Assembly (NCBI GenBank): GCA_001972305.1
Contig: BDDD01002140.1
Coordinates: forward strand, 63,296-127,295
Length of the DNA: 64,000 nt
From: Cephalotus follicularis
Lineage: Eukaryota > Streptophyta > Magnoliopsida > Oxalidales > Cephalotaceae
Direction of reading: 5' to 3'
Below, piece after piece: positions 46,258 to 58,052 of the stretch (the stretch's first letter is position 1; every line of letters begins with the position of its first letter). A model generated the notes under the pieces. The model did no database searches. It worked only from the letters and a program-made list of their open reading frames with translations, and was not told the origin of the DNA. The position numbers and the translations under genes were made by a program.

Positions 46258-46418
46258 GACATCGACGCCTCTGGAAAAGACGTCGACGCCTTTGGGGTTT
46301 GTGGTACGCGTGGATGCGTGGCATGCACATCGACTTTGAGGGAAGGCATCGACACCTTATTACGAAAGGAGAAAAGACATCGACGTTTAAAGGAAAGACG
46401 TCGACGCCTTTGTAAGAA
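46258..46418. repeat. GACGTCGACGCC word cluster (terminal cluster of alpha)
   Basis: Words AAAGACATCGACGCC, AAAAGACGTCGACGCCTTTGG, CACATCGACTTTG, GGCATCGACACC, AAGACATCGACGTTT and AAAGACGTCGACGCCTTTG. Confidence 0.9.
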
Positions 46419-46981
46419 TGGCCAACACGTTCTTCGTCGGCAGAATAACGTGCAAGGAGATTTGTTTAGAGGCTTTACCTAATGCCTTTCAAGTGCCTTG
46501 TGACGTGTTGTGCATGTGGGAGTGTTGCCAGGAATGCTCTGAGCATGCTCCTCACATGGAACATGCAAAGGAATCCTCACCTACTACCTGCAAAGGAAAG
46601 AATAGTTAAAGAAACGCAGAATGAAGGAGAGTGGGAGAGATTATGAACATGGCCATTACATGCCAGGAGATGAATGTCGGGGGGGAGCCTTCTGCATAAA
46701 AATAACTCTCCCCACCTATCTCTCTCGTTTTATAACACCAGAAGAGAGAGAATAAGACAGTGAGTGTGTGAGTGCCACCATTGTTGAGCAAGGAAGCTTG
46801 GAGCTTACACACCAACTGCTAGGACGAACCACCACTGGATTGATGCCATGATGTGCTAGATATGTTTGGAGTATCTATATGTTGGTTTCTTGCTATGAAA
46901 ACCTGTTGTTATGCATGATTATGGGTTGTTAAGGCCACTGTTTGATAAGTTGTGGGGTAGAAGACGACTACTGTTGGAAAT

Positions 46982-47175
46982 GACGTCGACTCCCTTTAGA
47001 AAGACATCGACGCCATCAAATAATACGCTGTCGTTTTGAGGATCCAGACTTGAACGTCGATGTGTGAGAAAGGGACATCGACGCCTTCTGTGGAAGAACG
47101 CGCTGATACTGGGACTTGGACATCGACGTCTGACATGAAAGACATCGACGCCTTTGGGAAAGACGTCGACTTCTT
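46982..47175. repeat. GACGTCGACTCC word cluster (second cluster of alpha)
   Basis: Words ATGACGTCGACTCCC, AAAGACATCGACGCC, GAACGTCGATGTG, GGACATCGACGCC, GGACATCGACGTC and AAAGACGTCGACTTC. Confidence 0.9.
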
Positions 47176-48525
47176 TGTTACTGTTTGGAGTTTCCTTCAT
47201 CAAATGATACGAAACGATCCCGATTCCTGTTAGGGTGCATTCGAGCATATGTATGCATTGCATATGCACTGTTTACTGCCTGATTGTGTACTGTTTGTGT
47301 GTTGTTGTGATTTCTAATGTGTTGATACTTTAGAAATGCATAGATGAGCTCGGAATAAGATATTTTGAGTACGAAAATTATGTATTGATCAAATAACGTA
47401 TTTTCAACCGAACCGGTAAACGATTTACACTACTGAAACTGTTACTGATATTTTCTACTGAAAATACCTATTTTCAAATGTTGTCAATTTTGGAAAAATT
47501 TTGGAAAATAACTGCCTGTTGTCGATCAAATCGATCATTACCGTTTACTGCACTGTTACTGTTTAAATTCACTGTTTGCTCTGTGAATTGCTTGTGATTG
47601 TGTTTGAGCTGCTAGTTGCATGACGGAGGTTGCCAATGATGACTAGTAGTAGGGTCGAACCTAGGGGCCAGGAGCATGGCTAGGTGACTCACTGTACTGT
47701 TGCCTCGCTCGGTTGCCCGATGTGGGGACCGGAGTGGGAGTGTAGCGTGGGGCCAGGAGTTGGCGGCGCTATATACTGTTATTGTGGTCCTATGTGGACA
47801 TCCTGACTGTTGTTGTGGCCCTATACGGACATACTGTACTGTACTGTTTACTGGTCCTTTATGGACATTACTGTGATTGTTGACATAGCCCTGGCCGGGT
47901 TACTACTGCACTGTTACTGTGCACATATATTTCTTATATATGTAACACTGATATTTTACTGTACCGATATACGTATTTTCATATATGTATAAACTGGGTC
48001 TCCATTGCACTACATCATTTATGCATTCATATCATGACATGCATTATGTTGATCCCGAATTACTGTTATGACTTAGCCGAGTGAGGACAAAGGCTAACCC
48101 CCTACTTTACAGATTGATGCAGTGGGCTCTTGGATCGACATGGACGAAGATCAAGCTGTTATAATTTGATCTTGTTATCTTACTGCTTTGTTTACCATCT
48201 TGTTTGTAATAAACTCATGTGGATTGTGGTTTCCGGATGTGCCATCGTTATGGTTTTGTTTCGGAAGGAATTTTATATTGTACTGTTATATTCACGCTCC
48301 GTTTTATGGGCGATTAACACTGATGGCGTGTATTTGTGTAGCGTGTGGTATGGGACGCACGTTACGTGCTGATAGCTTATGTTCTTTTAAGCTTCCGCAA
48401 CTGTTGTACTTGGAAAAGTTTTAAATTTCATGGTTTTTACATGAGCTGTATTTTATGTTAATTGCCTTTACCGCTTTTATGTCGCGTTTTATATAAACGG
48501 GGTGTGACAGGTCCACTGCATCAAT

Positions 48526-50016
48526 CTGTAAAGTAGGGGGTTAGCCTTTGTCCTCACTCGGCTAAGTCATAAAAGCAGCTTGGGATCAATATTAAATGCA
48601 TGTCATGTAATGTATGCGAAAATGATGCAGTGCAGAAAATACCAGTTTATATATATGTGAAAAATATATATATTTTAGCGGTACAGTAGAAATAACAGTG
48701 GGTACATATATACGAAAATATATGTATGCCAGAACAGTATAGTTGTAACCCGGCCAGGGCTACATCAACAAGCACAGTAATGTCCGAAAAGGACCAATAG
48801 GCAGTACAGTATGTCCATAAAGGACCACAACAGGCAGGCAGTATGTGTAACGCTGCCAACTCCTGACCCCACGCTACACTCCCACTTCAGTCCCTACTCC
48901 AGGAAACCAAGCGAGGCAACAGTACAGTACAGTGAGTCACCCAGCCAACTCCTAGCCCCTAGGTCAACCCTACCACTAGCCGGCGCTGGCAGTCTCTGCC
49001 ATGAAACCAGTGGCTCAAGCACAACCACATAGAAATTCACAGAGCAAACAGTGAATCAAACAGTAAACAGTGCAGTAAACAGTACAGTATTGATCGTTTA
49101 CATCGACAACAGGCAGTTCATTTTCAAATATTTTGAATAACATTTGAAATATGTATTTTCAGTAGTAGGAATACTTTTAAACAAATCAGTAGTGTAAATT
49201 GCTTCCCAGTTTGTTCAAAAATACGTTATTAACCAATACATATTTTCATACTCAAAATAGTACATTCCGAGTTCACATATGCATTTCTAAATATCATAAC
49301 TTTAGAAATCATAAACGATTTACAAACAGTAAACAAACAGGCAGTAAACAGTGTATATGCAATGCATACAAATGCTCAAAAGCACCCAAACAGGAATCGG
49401 GATCGTTTCGCATCATTAGATAAGGAAACCTCCAAACAGTACCAAAAGACGTCGATGTCTATTAAAAGGCATCGATGTCTTTGTCCATCAACGTCGATGT
49501 CCAAGTCCTTAGTGTCAGCGCGTTCTACTGTCTAAAGACGTCTATGTCCAATTTATACGCATCAACGCTCAAGGTCTGGAACCTTTAAACGTTAGCGTAT
49601 TGCTTATGGCGTCGACGCGTTAAGGTGTAAACCTTAGGCGTTGACGTGTAATACGTCAAAACCCAAGCAGATAGCCTAAGGCGTCGATGTCTTTCCAAAG
49701 ACATCGATATGTTTCACATCAGTAACCAAGCAAATAACCCAAAGACGTCGATGTTCTTAAAAGGCGTCGACGTGTTTCGAGTAGCGGTCGTCTTCTTCCT
49801 CACGACATAACAGACAATAGCCATTACAAACCATATACATGCAAAACAACATGTAATCAAGACAGGAAACCAACATGCAGATACATATCACATATCTAGC
49901 ATAGCATGGCATTAATCCAGTGAGCAAAACAATTCAGTAATCATGCAGTTTATACATCAAAACCATAGTCCATGCATGAACATTAATCTCTAGATCACAG
50001 TTATGGCTTCCCCTCC
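48526..50016 (-). other. Predicted LTR intron with destroyed donor (element C, right LTR)
   Basis: The acceptor side is intact (CTAACCCCCTACTTTACAG/ATTG ending at 48526). The donor position reads AAAG/GGAGGGG at 50016 where the left LTR has AAAG/GTAGGGG. This LTR is the promoter-carrying 5' LTR, so its transcript would lack the regular donor. Confidence 0.45.
49447..49780. repeat. GACGTCGATG word cluster (second cluster, right LTR of C)
   Basis: Parallel to 39566-39900. Several words are better preserved, for example AAGGCATCGATGTCTTTG where the left LTR has AAGGCGGCGAGGGCTTTG. Confidence 0.9.
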
Positions 50017-50525
50017 CTTTTTGTTCCAAGTTAGGAACTGGAAAGTCCACCTCTTTGCGTTCCAAACCGGTCACAGCAGCCCCTCCAGGTCCATCTCGTT
50101 GCTGCAAGCCACCAGCCCCAAGTTCCAAGCTCCAACCAAGTTCAACAATGGTGGTTTGGGTTTTCTCTCCTTACTGTTTCTTTTGTGTTTTGCTTTCTCC
50201 TATTTTTTTCTCTTCGTTCGTTTTGGGCAGAGAAGGGATTTTTTATGCAGATTGAAGTTGTTCCTCTCTGCATCCATGCAATTATTCCCTCTTTCTTCAT
50301 ACCTCCACCACACCTGGTTGCATGGCACACCAGGTGTCTCCTCTTTGCTGCCAAGGCCATTGCATGCTCTCACATGCCTTCCCACTTCTGCCATTTCAGT
50401 CCTAGCAGTGCAGGGCACCATAATGCATGCTCAACACGTCACAATCTGCATGTTAAGCTGCATGGATAATGCCCCCTTGCACTTTAATTTGTCAGCAGAG
50501 TAAGGTGCCTGACATTCGCTGTTTA

Positions 50526-50680
50526 CGCATCGACGTCTTTTTAAAAGACGTCGACGTCTTTCTATTTTTACATGAGGGCGTCGATGTCCTCGCCTGCATC
50601 GACGTGCATGTGCATGCAGTTACGTGCGCCCCTTTGCTTCAAGGACGTCGATGTGTTTCGAAAGGCGTCGACTCGGTTTC
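50526..50680. repeat. GACGTCGACGTC word cluster (terminal cluster, right LTR of C)
   Basis: Words CATCGACGTCTTTTT, AAAAGACGTCGACGTCTTTC, GGGCGTCGATGTCC, TGCATCGACGTGC, GGACGTCGATGTG and AAGGCGTCGACTCGG. It is less mutated than the left copy. Confidence 0.9.
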
Positions 50681-52539
50681 CACAAAACAGCGCCGTTTTA
50701 CCCTTTTAACATTCCTTTAACATTTTTACTCTAAAATTTAACATTATTAGAGTTTGGAAAACATCATCAAAGCCTTGGAAATCCATCACTTTATTAATTC
50801 CACAATAAAAACACATTACATTGTGAAATTACAACATAGGAAAATCTCGGGCGTTACAGTAACATCTCTTAGATGTTAGTCTGTAACCAAATGACTTGTG
50901 TCCCACACATTTCAACCTGTTCCACAATCAGGCAAGACCCGAAAGTCTGGATGAGTTCCAGTACGACGATATGCTTCCCAGAAATCCCATGATTCTGGTA
51001 CGACCATCTTGATAGTCTTAAAACTATCCTATGGTCCCGGTGTGATCTCTAATCACCCTCGGATTTGTGTACACCACGTCTATCGTCAGTTAGCCAGATC
51101 ATCTAGTACTTTATCACTGTCTTCGGCGTATGTGTCGCGTATCCCTCATCATGCTTAGCTCCGATCATAGCCTAGGGTTTGGAATACTGTCATCCCTAGG
51201 TAAAGCCACGATAACTATAAATCCATGAACATATTAAGACTCTTGAGAGACTCGCAATGAAACCTCGTTTCAATCTCTCTAAGTGCCTGGGCAGGACCTC
51301 AAGTCTTAATCATCATAGATATTATAGAGCCTATCAGCGTCAATACAGGTGTGAGGATTCTCTATTGCAAGCCTGCAAATAGATCTCAATGCAGCTTCAA
51401 CAAGACCCAGAGACAACCCTTTTGCCAGCACGTTGCTAGTGCTGGGGAAGGCGGAAACCAAAGCCATGCAGTCACCACACAACGCATGCAGCTACTCAAG
51501 TCTAAGGATACAACGCGAGTCTTAAAGTACCCACTAGTCACCTTTGACTAAACACCACCGAAACAATAGGAACCCTATTGACAAAGGTATTGACTATCCA
51601 AATAGGTATCCTATGTTGGGTCGGTTCCGTGTCATGCTCACAGCACGCACCCGCATCAGCTTTAGGGTAAACCCAAATGGCAATGAGATGATCCATCCTC
51701 CACTAAACCCGGGAGCAAGCATAATACGGCAAGTGTTTACGGTTCATCAATTGCCCTATGAGAGTGAACCTATGACTTGGAACATTTGTCAGAAGGGAGT
51801 AAGGATCTCATTCTCATAACCTCTCAGGCACGAGATCCAACCCTTTTTCCTGACATGGCACTATATGTGTATTCGATTGACATGGTGATGAACCAATCCG
51901 ATTCAACGGTTTGGGATAGCACATAGAGCAAGATGCCAATCTATAATATAATATGCATGTTGAACATGAATGGAATTCATAATATACGATTAAAGTGTGT
52001 AACATATGTCTCAAACATATGCTTGCATCCACCTCGTGGATTGCAGGGGCACCCTAATCTAACATAAACATCATCAAAGTTAACTGCCCTCAAATGGAGT
52101 GTGAACATTATTTATCAATACATCGATTCATTTATTACAATGATCCCTTAATGTTTCTCAAAAGTAAATACAACATAAAACTCCACTTTGCTCCCCGAAG
52201 TTCAACGGTAACAATCCGCTGTATCAACCTGAAATCAATCTGATATTCTAGGGGGTTAGCCTTTGTCCTCACTCGGCTAACTGTAAATACAGTTTTGTTT
52301 CAACGATAATGCATGTCATGTATGAATGCACAGTGATGCAGTACAGTATATATAACGGTATATACATATATGTATCTATATATCCATATTCACAGTACGG
52401 GTGCAACCCGTTAGGGCTACATCCACACAATCACGGTCATGTCCTCAGTGGACCAGTCACAATCCTATCTTCAAAGGACCAGACAATCCATCAGTTATGC
52501 CTCAACGGGGCAATCAATCCAATAATCAGGTCACTAAGA

Positions 52540-52930
52540 TCCATCAATACAATTCAAGTTTCTTACACAACAGTGCTTAGCAACCGGTTGCTTACACAAC
52601 AGTGCTTAGTAACCAAAAGGGAGTCCTTGGCTACTTACTCAACAGAGCTTAGTAACCATCGTATGGAAAACCCTAGCTACTGACTCAACAGACCTTAGTA
52701 GCTACCGTATATGGAATCTCCATCTACTTACTTAACAGAGCTTAGTAGTGGAATTCCTGGCTACTTACTCAACAAAGCTTAGCAGCCAACACAATCAATC
52801 AATCCATTACAAGTAATTATTAACAAATATAATACTTGCAATCCATACATTTCCAAATGTACATCACTCCTTTTAAAACAGTTCACAGTCTTGGCTACTT
52901 ACTCAACAGAGCTTAGCAGCCACCCAAAAT
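52540..52930. repeat. Hairpin minisatellite of delta left LTR
   Basis: About eight copies of a CTACTTACTCAACAGAGC word with tail TTAGTAGC (and GCTTACACAACAGTGCTTAG variants), reverse complement of the words at 34408-34985. Each can fold on its arms. Confidence 0.9.
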
Positions 52931-53324
52931 CTTTCAATCCATTTCAAGTAATTTATAAGTATAAACACTTGAAAACACACACACACACATATATATATTT
53001 GCTCAATGTACATATAATAGTCATTTTGCAACCCTTTTTCAAGTAGTTCCAATGTATAGTAAAGCACTCGAAAACAATACATTTTAAAATGTAAAACCGA
53101 TCATTCGAACCACGTTCAAATACACGAAAATACTAATTTTCATATAACAGTTTTTCAATCCCTTAAAACCACTTTCACAATCCTTTTGGAAATCATACAT
53201 TTCCATATAGCAATGGTTTTATTAAAACCACTTTCACAATCCTTTTGCAAACATATGCTCGAATGCATCTAGGCTCATTTCGGCTCAACGGGTGCTATCT
53301 AAGCAAAAACGTCCAAAACAGCCA

Positions 53325-53480
53325 CTTTAAGTGTCGACGTTTCAACACGTCTATATCCATGTAAACGAACTATGGCGTCCACGCTTTCTTATAGTGTCGA
53401 CGTCTATAGCGTAATCAGTAACAATACCGCGTATCACAGTCCAAGGCATCGACGCTTACCTCGTGAGCATCGACGGTCAA
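53325..53480. repeat. GCGTCGACG word cluster (second cluster, delta left)
   Basis: Words AGTGTCGACGTTTC, TGGCGTCCACGC, AGTGTCGACGTC, GGCATCGACGC and GAGCATCGACGG. This LTR uses a different word class in its terminal cluster (54785-54912). Confidence 0.8.
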
Positions 53481-53889
53481 CACACCAAAATAGTGGCGTT
53501 CAATTCAAATATACATGCAATCCAACATGATATACACTCAGGAATCAACATACATGAGTAGTTCACATAATAAGGCACTCATATCAACAATCCAACCAGT
53601 CCAACAGTCCATAACCACAGTACAAAACATGCATTACTTCAATGGCATTACAATATTATTGAACTCAAATTTGCATGTATATCTTCCCCTACCATTTAAA
53701 GCAATAACAACAATGCAGTCAAGCTGCAGGATCAATTGCAGAACATTTCCAATTACCATTTAACCGAATCTGGTTCTTGTCGATTGATCAATTCCTCACT
53801 GCAAAATCCAGCTGCCACTCACACACTGCACATACAACACATTTCATTGGGATCAACGCACATAATTCATTGCCGTCATCGAAATGCCG

Positions 53890-54190
53890 GCCGGATTCTG
53901 GCCGACTCACTCAGCTTGTGCAACGCCCATAAATGAGTTCCACATTGAATGGTCTACTCAAAACCGCTCAAGACTCGCTGTGAATCGGTGCAGAACGCCG
54001 TGTCACCGGCGGCAGCGAATTGCGACTCACTGAGTTGACTCGTCCGACTTCCACCACTTCGGCCACCACCCAAAAATGCAACAAATCAACAGTCTTACGC
54101 GTCACTGCCCGAGACTCGGGGCCAGACGCCGTGTCTCAGGCAGCAGTGAGTCAACTCAGCCAAGTGATTCCGGCAGAAATACGCCTCAAC
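53890..54190. repeat. GACTC/GAGTC-word region, delta left
   Basis: Words GACTCGCTGTGAATCGG, CGACTCACTGAGTTGACTCG, GAGACTCGGGGCCAGACG and CAGCAGTGAGTCAACTC. The right copy (60120-60370) preserves GAGTCGACTC. Confidence 0.8.
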
Positions 54191-54784
54191 GGTGCTAAAA
54201 ATGGCCAGAGATGGCCTTCTACACCAAAACCCACTCCATCCGCGACGCTAACGGCATCGGAAAATGGACGGCTGAGGCGCACAATGACAGGAAGAGGAGA
54301 AGAAAAAGAAGAGAAAATAGGAGGATAGGGAAGAGGTTACCGTCGATCGGAGCTCCTGGGTTGCACGTCGCCCTCTCCTGGTCCGGTGGTTGTCTCCGAC
54401 GTTCTCTCTCTTTCTCTCTCCCGTGCTCTCTCGCCTCTGTCTCTCTCGTGTCTCTTTTCTTTTGCACGGTCGGGCTATGCGCCCGTGCCCCTTTTTTTCT
54501 TTTATTAATTTGTTTCCCTTCTATTCTTTATTAATATTTACCACAAAATATTAAGGCCCGGGTCCCGATTATTCCGCGAATTACAATATTAATTAATCTC
54601 GCCGCCACTAAAATAACCGTAATAATAATGCGAACATTGGCCTTTACCGTCGCGCATTAAAAATAGGCTTTATTAGCCATTTTTGACAACATAATTACGG
54701 CTTCAATACGAAATGCCTTGAACATTTCCTTGTCATTCCTCTTTGCAGTGGTAGGTCTGGCACGCACGTTATGCTAATAAACCG

Positions 54785-54912
54785 CATGGCAGTCGACTGC
54801 CTTACCACAATAGTCGACTGCTTCTGTCGATAGTCCAGTCGACTATTTTTCTTAACAGTCGACTGGTTCTGTTAAGGCTCCAGTCGACTGTTTCTCCTTA
54901 CAGTCGGCTGCT
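54785..54912. repeat. CAGTCGACTG word cluster (terminal cluster, delta left)
   Basis: Words GCAGTCGACTGCC, TAGTCGACTGC, CCAGTCGACTA, ACAGTCGACTGG, CCAGTCGACTG and ACAGTCGGCTGC, 150-280 bp from the LTR 5' end at 55063. Confidence 0.92.
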
Positions 54913-55559
54913 CCCCTGTTTCTTCACACCACAACTTTCCTTAAAACTCTTCATTCAAGCCTTAACATTACACGGTGGAAAAATCCATAATTCTCATTAA
55001 CTTAATGCATAATTTACATCGGGAACTACAATATTACAGTTGACAAAAATCCCAGGCGTTACATCCTCCCCTCTTTCAAGAAATTTTGTCCTCGAAATTA
55101 ACACAGTACTAAAACAAATGAGAGTAACGCTTTCTCATCTCGTCTTCGCGTTTGCAAGTCACTTCGTTCTGTTGGTGGAATTGCCATTGAACCTTTCGGA
55201 TCTATCCATCGACCAAGGTCTTGCCTCAATCTGGGAAACACGCACCTATAACAATTTGCAACAATTTGCAAAATGGCTCACGCCATTTCATACTCACAAC
55301 ATTCTAACTCATTTGCTTCAAGCAATTCATAATCATACGATGCATAGTCATATGGTTTATGACTGCACGTTCTGTAACCGTAAAATATGTGTCCGTTCAA
55401 TCTATAACCATACTATATCCATATCACTGGGTCTCCAAGAACCCAACATATCGCCTATTATTATTTCGCAACTCCAAGTAACTCCAATTAGCACTTATTC
55501 ATTTAATCACTTCCAATCTCCCAACAATAAAGATCCTATACTGGTATATCTAGCATAGT

Positions 55560-56690
55560 TCCGTAACAATCATAAATCAATCATACTCAAAAGTGCTATA
55601 ATCTAGAACTTTAAACAATCACATCATGTCAGCGGAATAATCAACCGAATACATTCTAACTCTTATAATCTCCCGAAAATTGGGTATGAAGTATTCGTTT
55701 ATCGGACCTATGCCCCCTGTAAAGAAAACACAATTTATATACACACTCCCGAAGGAGGAACCAACAATCATAAATGGGCTCAGCCCTCAACAAACCACAA
55801 TTTAGATCCGAATCATCATTCTAATATATCAAGTGATGAACCCATTAAAAATCATACTCTTAGGATTTCTAAAAATTTGGGCATGAAGTATTCGTTTATC
55901 GGACTCCATGCCACCTGATAAACCACAGTTTATATGTTTGGGGATCAACTCTCATATCTCATCACAATCTATAAGCCAGGGGCTCCGCCCGCACCAGACT
56001 ACGTCACAACTAAATCAAGTATATCATTTGCATGGGGAAGGACAATCCTTTCAATACCCACAATGATGGGCTTGATCATATCCAATAATACCATATGCAT
56101 GCGAAGGATAATCAAGTCAAAACCTCAAATGATGGGTCTGATCATATCTAGTAATATCATACACCGATAAACTTATGCACTGTCACATGCCGGCAGGTCC
56201 AATACATCAACACAAATTTATTTTCCAGCACTGCCACAAGCCGGCAGGTCATATAATGTACAATAACAACCCTCAAAATATCAGTTCCCTTACTTTATTC
56301 ATACAATACAAGATAGGCTGGAGAAATGCAATTTCTTACCATGCGCTTGTCTTGACTAATCACTGTAGCTGTCATCTGAACCTGAACCTGACCAACTTCA
56401 TTTCAATGAAACGGTCGCAGCCAATGGCTGTGTACAATACACATATGCAATGAACGTATGCATAGGTGTAGCAGATATATATATATATATATATAATATC
56501 GATCATATGAAATGCATACCTAGCATAAAAGATGTGGACAATGTCATTTCATATCCGTTTACGGTCCATATCCATTTACAATCCATACTAGGAGTCTAGA
56601 GGTAAACTCCATATGTAGTTGACATCGAGCGGTTGACTAAATACATATATTGTCCCATACCAACATATATAAGTAGTTAACCATCCTATC
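55560..56690 (-). mobile_element. Epsilon-type LTR fragment inside delta
   Basis: Collinear with 16060-16322 and 18244-18700 of LTR epsilon. It includes the acceptor-like TTTCTTTACAG/G near 55720, CACTGTCACATGCCGGCAGG repeats (56180, 56230), and GACTAATCACTGTAGCTG. The open frames here are short and unrelated to known proteins. No terminus or TSD was recognised. Confidence 0.65.
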
Positions 56691-56759
56691 AGTTCACTCA
56701 CAAACTAGATGATCCAATAATCCCGAATAATTCGACCGATAACAACAATGTATATGTAG

Positions 56760-57940
56760 TAACAAAATAACTCTGAAACTCGTGTTTAGTTAAAAGCACA
56801 GACTTACCTCTCATGATGCTTTTGCCAGTATCTCTCCGCTGTGAAGGTCCAGCTGTAGCACCACTATCACTTTCAGGTCCAGTGGGCACTGTCACTTGCC
56901 TCATCGGACAATCCCTCCGTAAATGATCAGGTGCTCCACACTTCATGCAAAACCCATTCTTCTACCAGCAATATTCTGGTTGATGGCCCTTGCGGCCACA
57001 ATGAGGATAGACTCCCGTCCTCACATTACTCCCTTGACTAGGAGTACCCTGAAAGGCAGTTTGCTAAGGTCTATTCTTTGTTGACTTTGCCGAAGAACCA
57101 CCACCTTGTCGCCTTGACGAAGTTGGCCTAGACTGTGTAGAGGTTTTGTTGTTATGCCGCATATGAGCCCTCTCATCACGGTCTTCTTCCGATATGCTCT
57201 CCAACAATCTCGCCTTCTGAGCAACTTGTACAAAATCCCCAATTCCATTTCTCTAATCCTTGACCAAAGATCCGGTCGCAGGCCCCTCAAGAACCTCCGA
57301 ATCTTCTTGTCTTCGTCGGCTACCAGATAGGCTGAGTGTCTGGCTAGCTCTATAAACCTGGCCTGATATTCGGCCACTGTCATCTCGCCTTGTCGCAGTT
57401 CTAGGAGTTTCGTCTCTCTCCGTTCTTGCTCAATCTGAGGCACATATGCATCAAGGAACTCCCTTTTGAACCTTTCCCATGTACTGTCAAGTTTAGCTGA
57501 CTCCTACTTTGCCTTGACCATCTCCCACCAGTGGATGGCCTCACCCCATAATCGATACACTGCAAACTTCAATTTTTAGCCATAGGTACAGTCCATCACT
57601 TCGAAGATCTTTTTGAGATCTTGTAACCACCACTCAGCAATGGTAGCATCCAACTCTCCTCTGAAACTGGGTGGATTCTGTCTCATGAACCTCTCAAGGT
57701 TCCTCCCAAACGGACTTCCATCGTTATGTGCACCATGGTCGGGAACCATACCTCACGACTGAGCTTGGGCGTACAATTGCCGCATCTCCTCCATGTTAGC
57801 TGCATCTGCCAAAAGTAATCAGCCATCTGCTGCTGAAAGTAATCAGCCATACGATCCATTGGATCTCTCCTTTCATTTGCTTCATGGGGAGTATTTGCCT
57901 CAATGACTTTAGCTCTCGCACGTGTTCTGCTTCTATCCAT
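56760..57940 (-). pseudogene. gag: Delta gag remnant
   Basis: ATG at 57940 (MDRSRTRARAKV), then frameshifts. 57443-57021 has the core end (QIEQERRETKLLELRQGEMTVAEYQARFIELARHSAYL, FLRGLRPDLWSRI). 56946 begins the second zinc knuckle (CGAPDHLRRDC) and GKSIMRGKSVLLTK. After about 56760 the frame runs into foreign sequence instead of protease. A short tandem duplication near 57806-57850 repeats the MADYF codons. Confidence 0.9.
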
Positions 57941-58040
57941 TTGTTCCTATATGGAAAAGATGTCATTAGTAATCATCTGAAGGAAACAATTCGTTAATTG
58001 CCAAGGAACTTATCCAAGCTAAGCATATAAATGGATATAT

Positions 58041-58052
58041 GCTCTGATACCA
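58041..58052 (-). other. Primer binding site of delta
   Basis: Minus strand TGGTATCAGAGC, four bases from the LTR end at 58057. Confidence 0.93.

Larger units (their letters stand above)
46084..48509 (+). mobile_element. Gypsy solo LTR 'alpha', plus orientation, in element C (TSD GGTCC)
   Basis: TGTAATGCCCGGTATTTTCC start, ACGGGGTGTGACA end, 2426 bp, flanked by GGTCC at 46079-46083 and 48510-48514. The left LTR of C shows the same site uninterrupted (38620-38640). It belongs to the element A family. Order: terminal cluster, TATA-like GCATAAAAATAA at 46693, second cluster, CAGTACAGTA-type runs, hairpin words (TGGTCCTATGTGGACA), acceptor block with CTAAC at 48094 and CTTTACAG/ATTG at 48112. 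Relative to element A it lacks about 200-300 bp that include the donor block. Confidence 0.97.
38257..50858 (-). mobile_element. Full-length gypsy element C (chromovirus-like), TSD GTAAC
   Basis: Flanked by GTAAC at 38252-38256 and 50859-50863. Left LTR 38257-40980 (2724 bp). Right LTR 45705-50858, which is 2723 bp after removing the nested solo LTR and one TSD. PPT at 40981, primer site at 45689. Internal region of 4.7 kb with gag, PR, RT, RH and IN in order on the minus strand, broken by several stop codons and frameshifts. Orientation and domain order are unambiguous. Confidence 0.97.
45705..50858 (-). repeat. Element C right (5') LTR, interrupted by a solo LTR
   Basis: TGTCACACCCCA to GGGCGTTACA, 2723 bp without 46084-48514. 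It has the same parts as the left LTR: acceptor block 48517-48566, clusters 49447-49780 and 50526-50680, TATA-like GCATAAAAAAT near 50237-50250. The donor is changed from GTAGGGG to GGAGGGG at 50015-50016. Confidence 0.96.
36964..52064 (-). mobile_element. Copia solo LTR in the delta LTR (TSD TAAAC)
   Basis: TGTTGGAAGG start, ATCTAACA end, flanked by TAAAC at 36959-36963 and 52065-52069; the host LTR reads continuously across. Without element C it is about 2.49 kb. Phrases such as GTGGAGACCAAAGCCATGCAG-like and ATGACTTGGAAC match the 3' LTR of the large copia element. No primer site, PPT or coding sequence belongs to it, so it is a solo LTR. The minus orientation follows from the large element. 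Confidence 0.9.
52240..53692 (-). other. Predicted LTR leader intron (delta left), 1453 nt
   Basis: Donor AAATG/GTAGGGGAAG at 53692, branch-like CTAAC at 52255-52259, acceptor AATATCAG/ATTG at 52240 (or TTTCAG/GTTG a few bases on). It encloses the second cluster and the hairpin minisatellite. Confidence 0.5.
36786..55063 (-). mobile_element. Delta element left LTR (with nested insertions)
   Basis: Starts TGTCACACCCCG in copia pol and ends GGCGTTACA at 55063, followed by a PPT. Without the nested copia solo LTR it is 3172 bp (36786-36963 plus 52070-55063), close to the 3205 bp of its partner at 58057-61261. Minus-strand order: terminal CAGTCGACTG cluster (54785-54912), GACTC-word region, donor GTAGGGG at 53692, GCGTCGACG-type cluster (53325-53480), hairpin minisatellite (52540-52930), acceptor block (52222-52281). 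Confidence 0.9.

Noticed and set aside
50003..50503. 166-codon plus frame in the right LTR of C (parallel to 40172-40624)
   Set aside because: It is antisense to the LTR promoter and leader. The left LTR copy has a different frame structure, so it is not conserved.
55040..55558. 172-codon plus frame
   Set aside because: It starts in the LTR terminus and runs antisense through the pol end and LTR-derived sequence.
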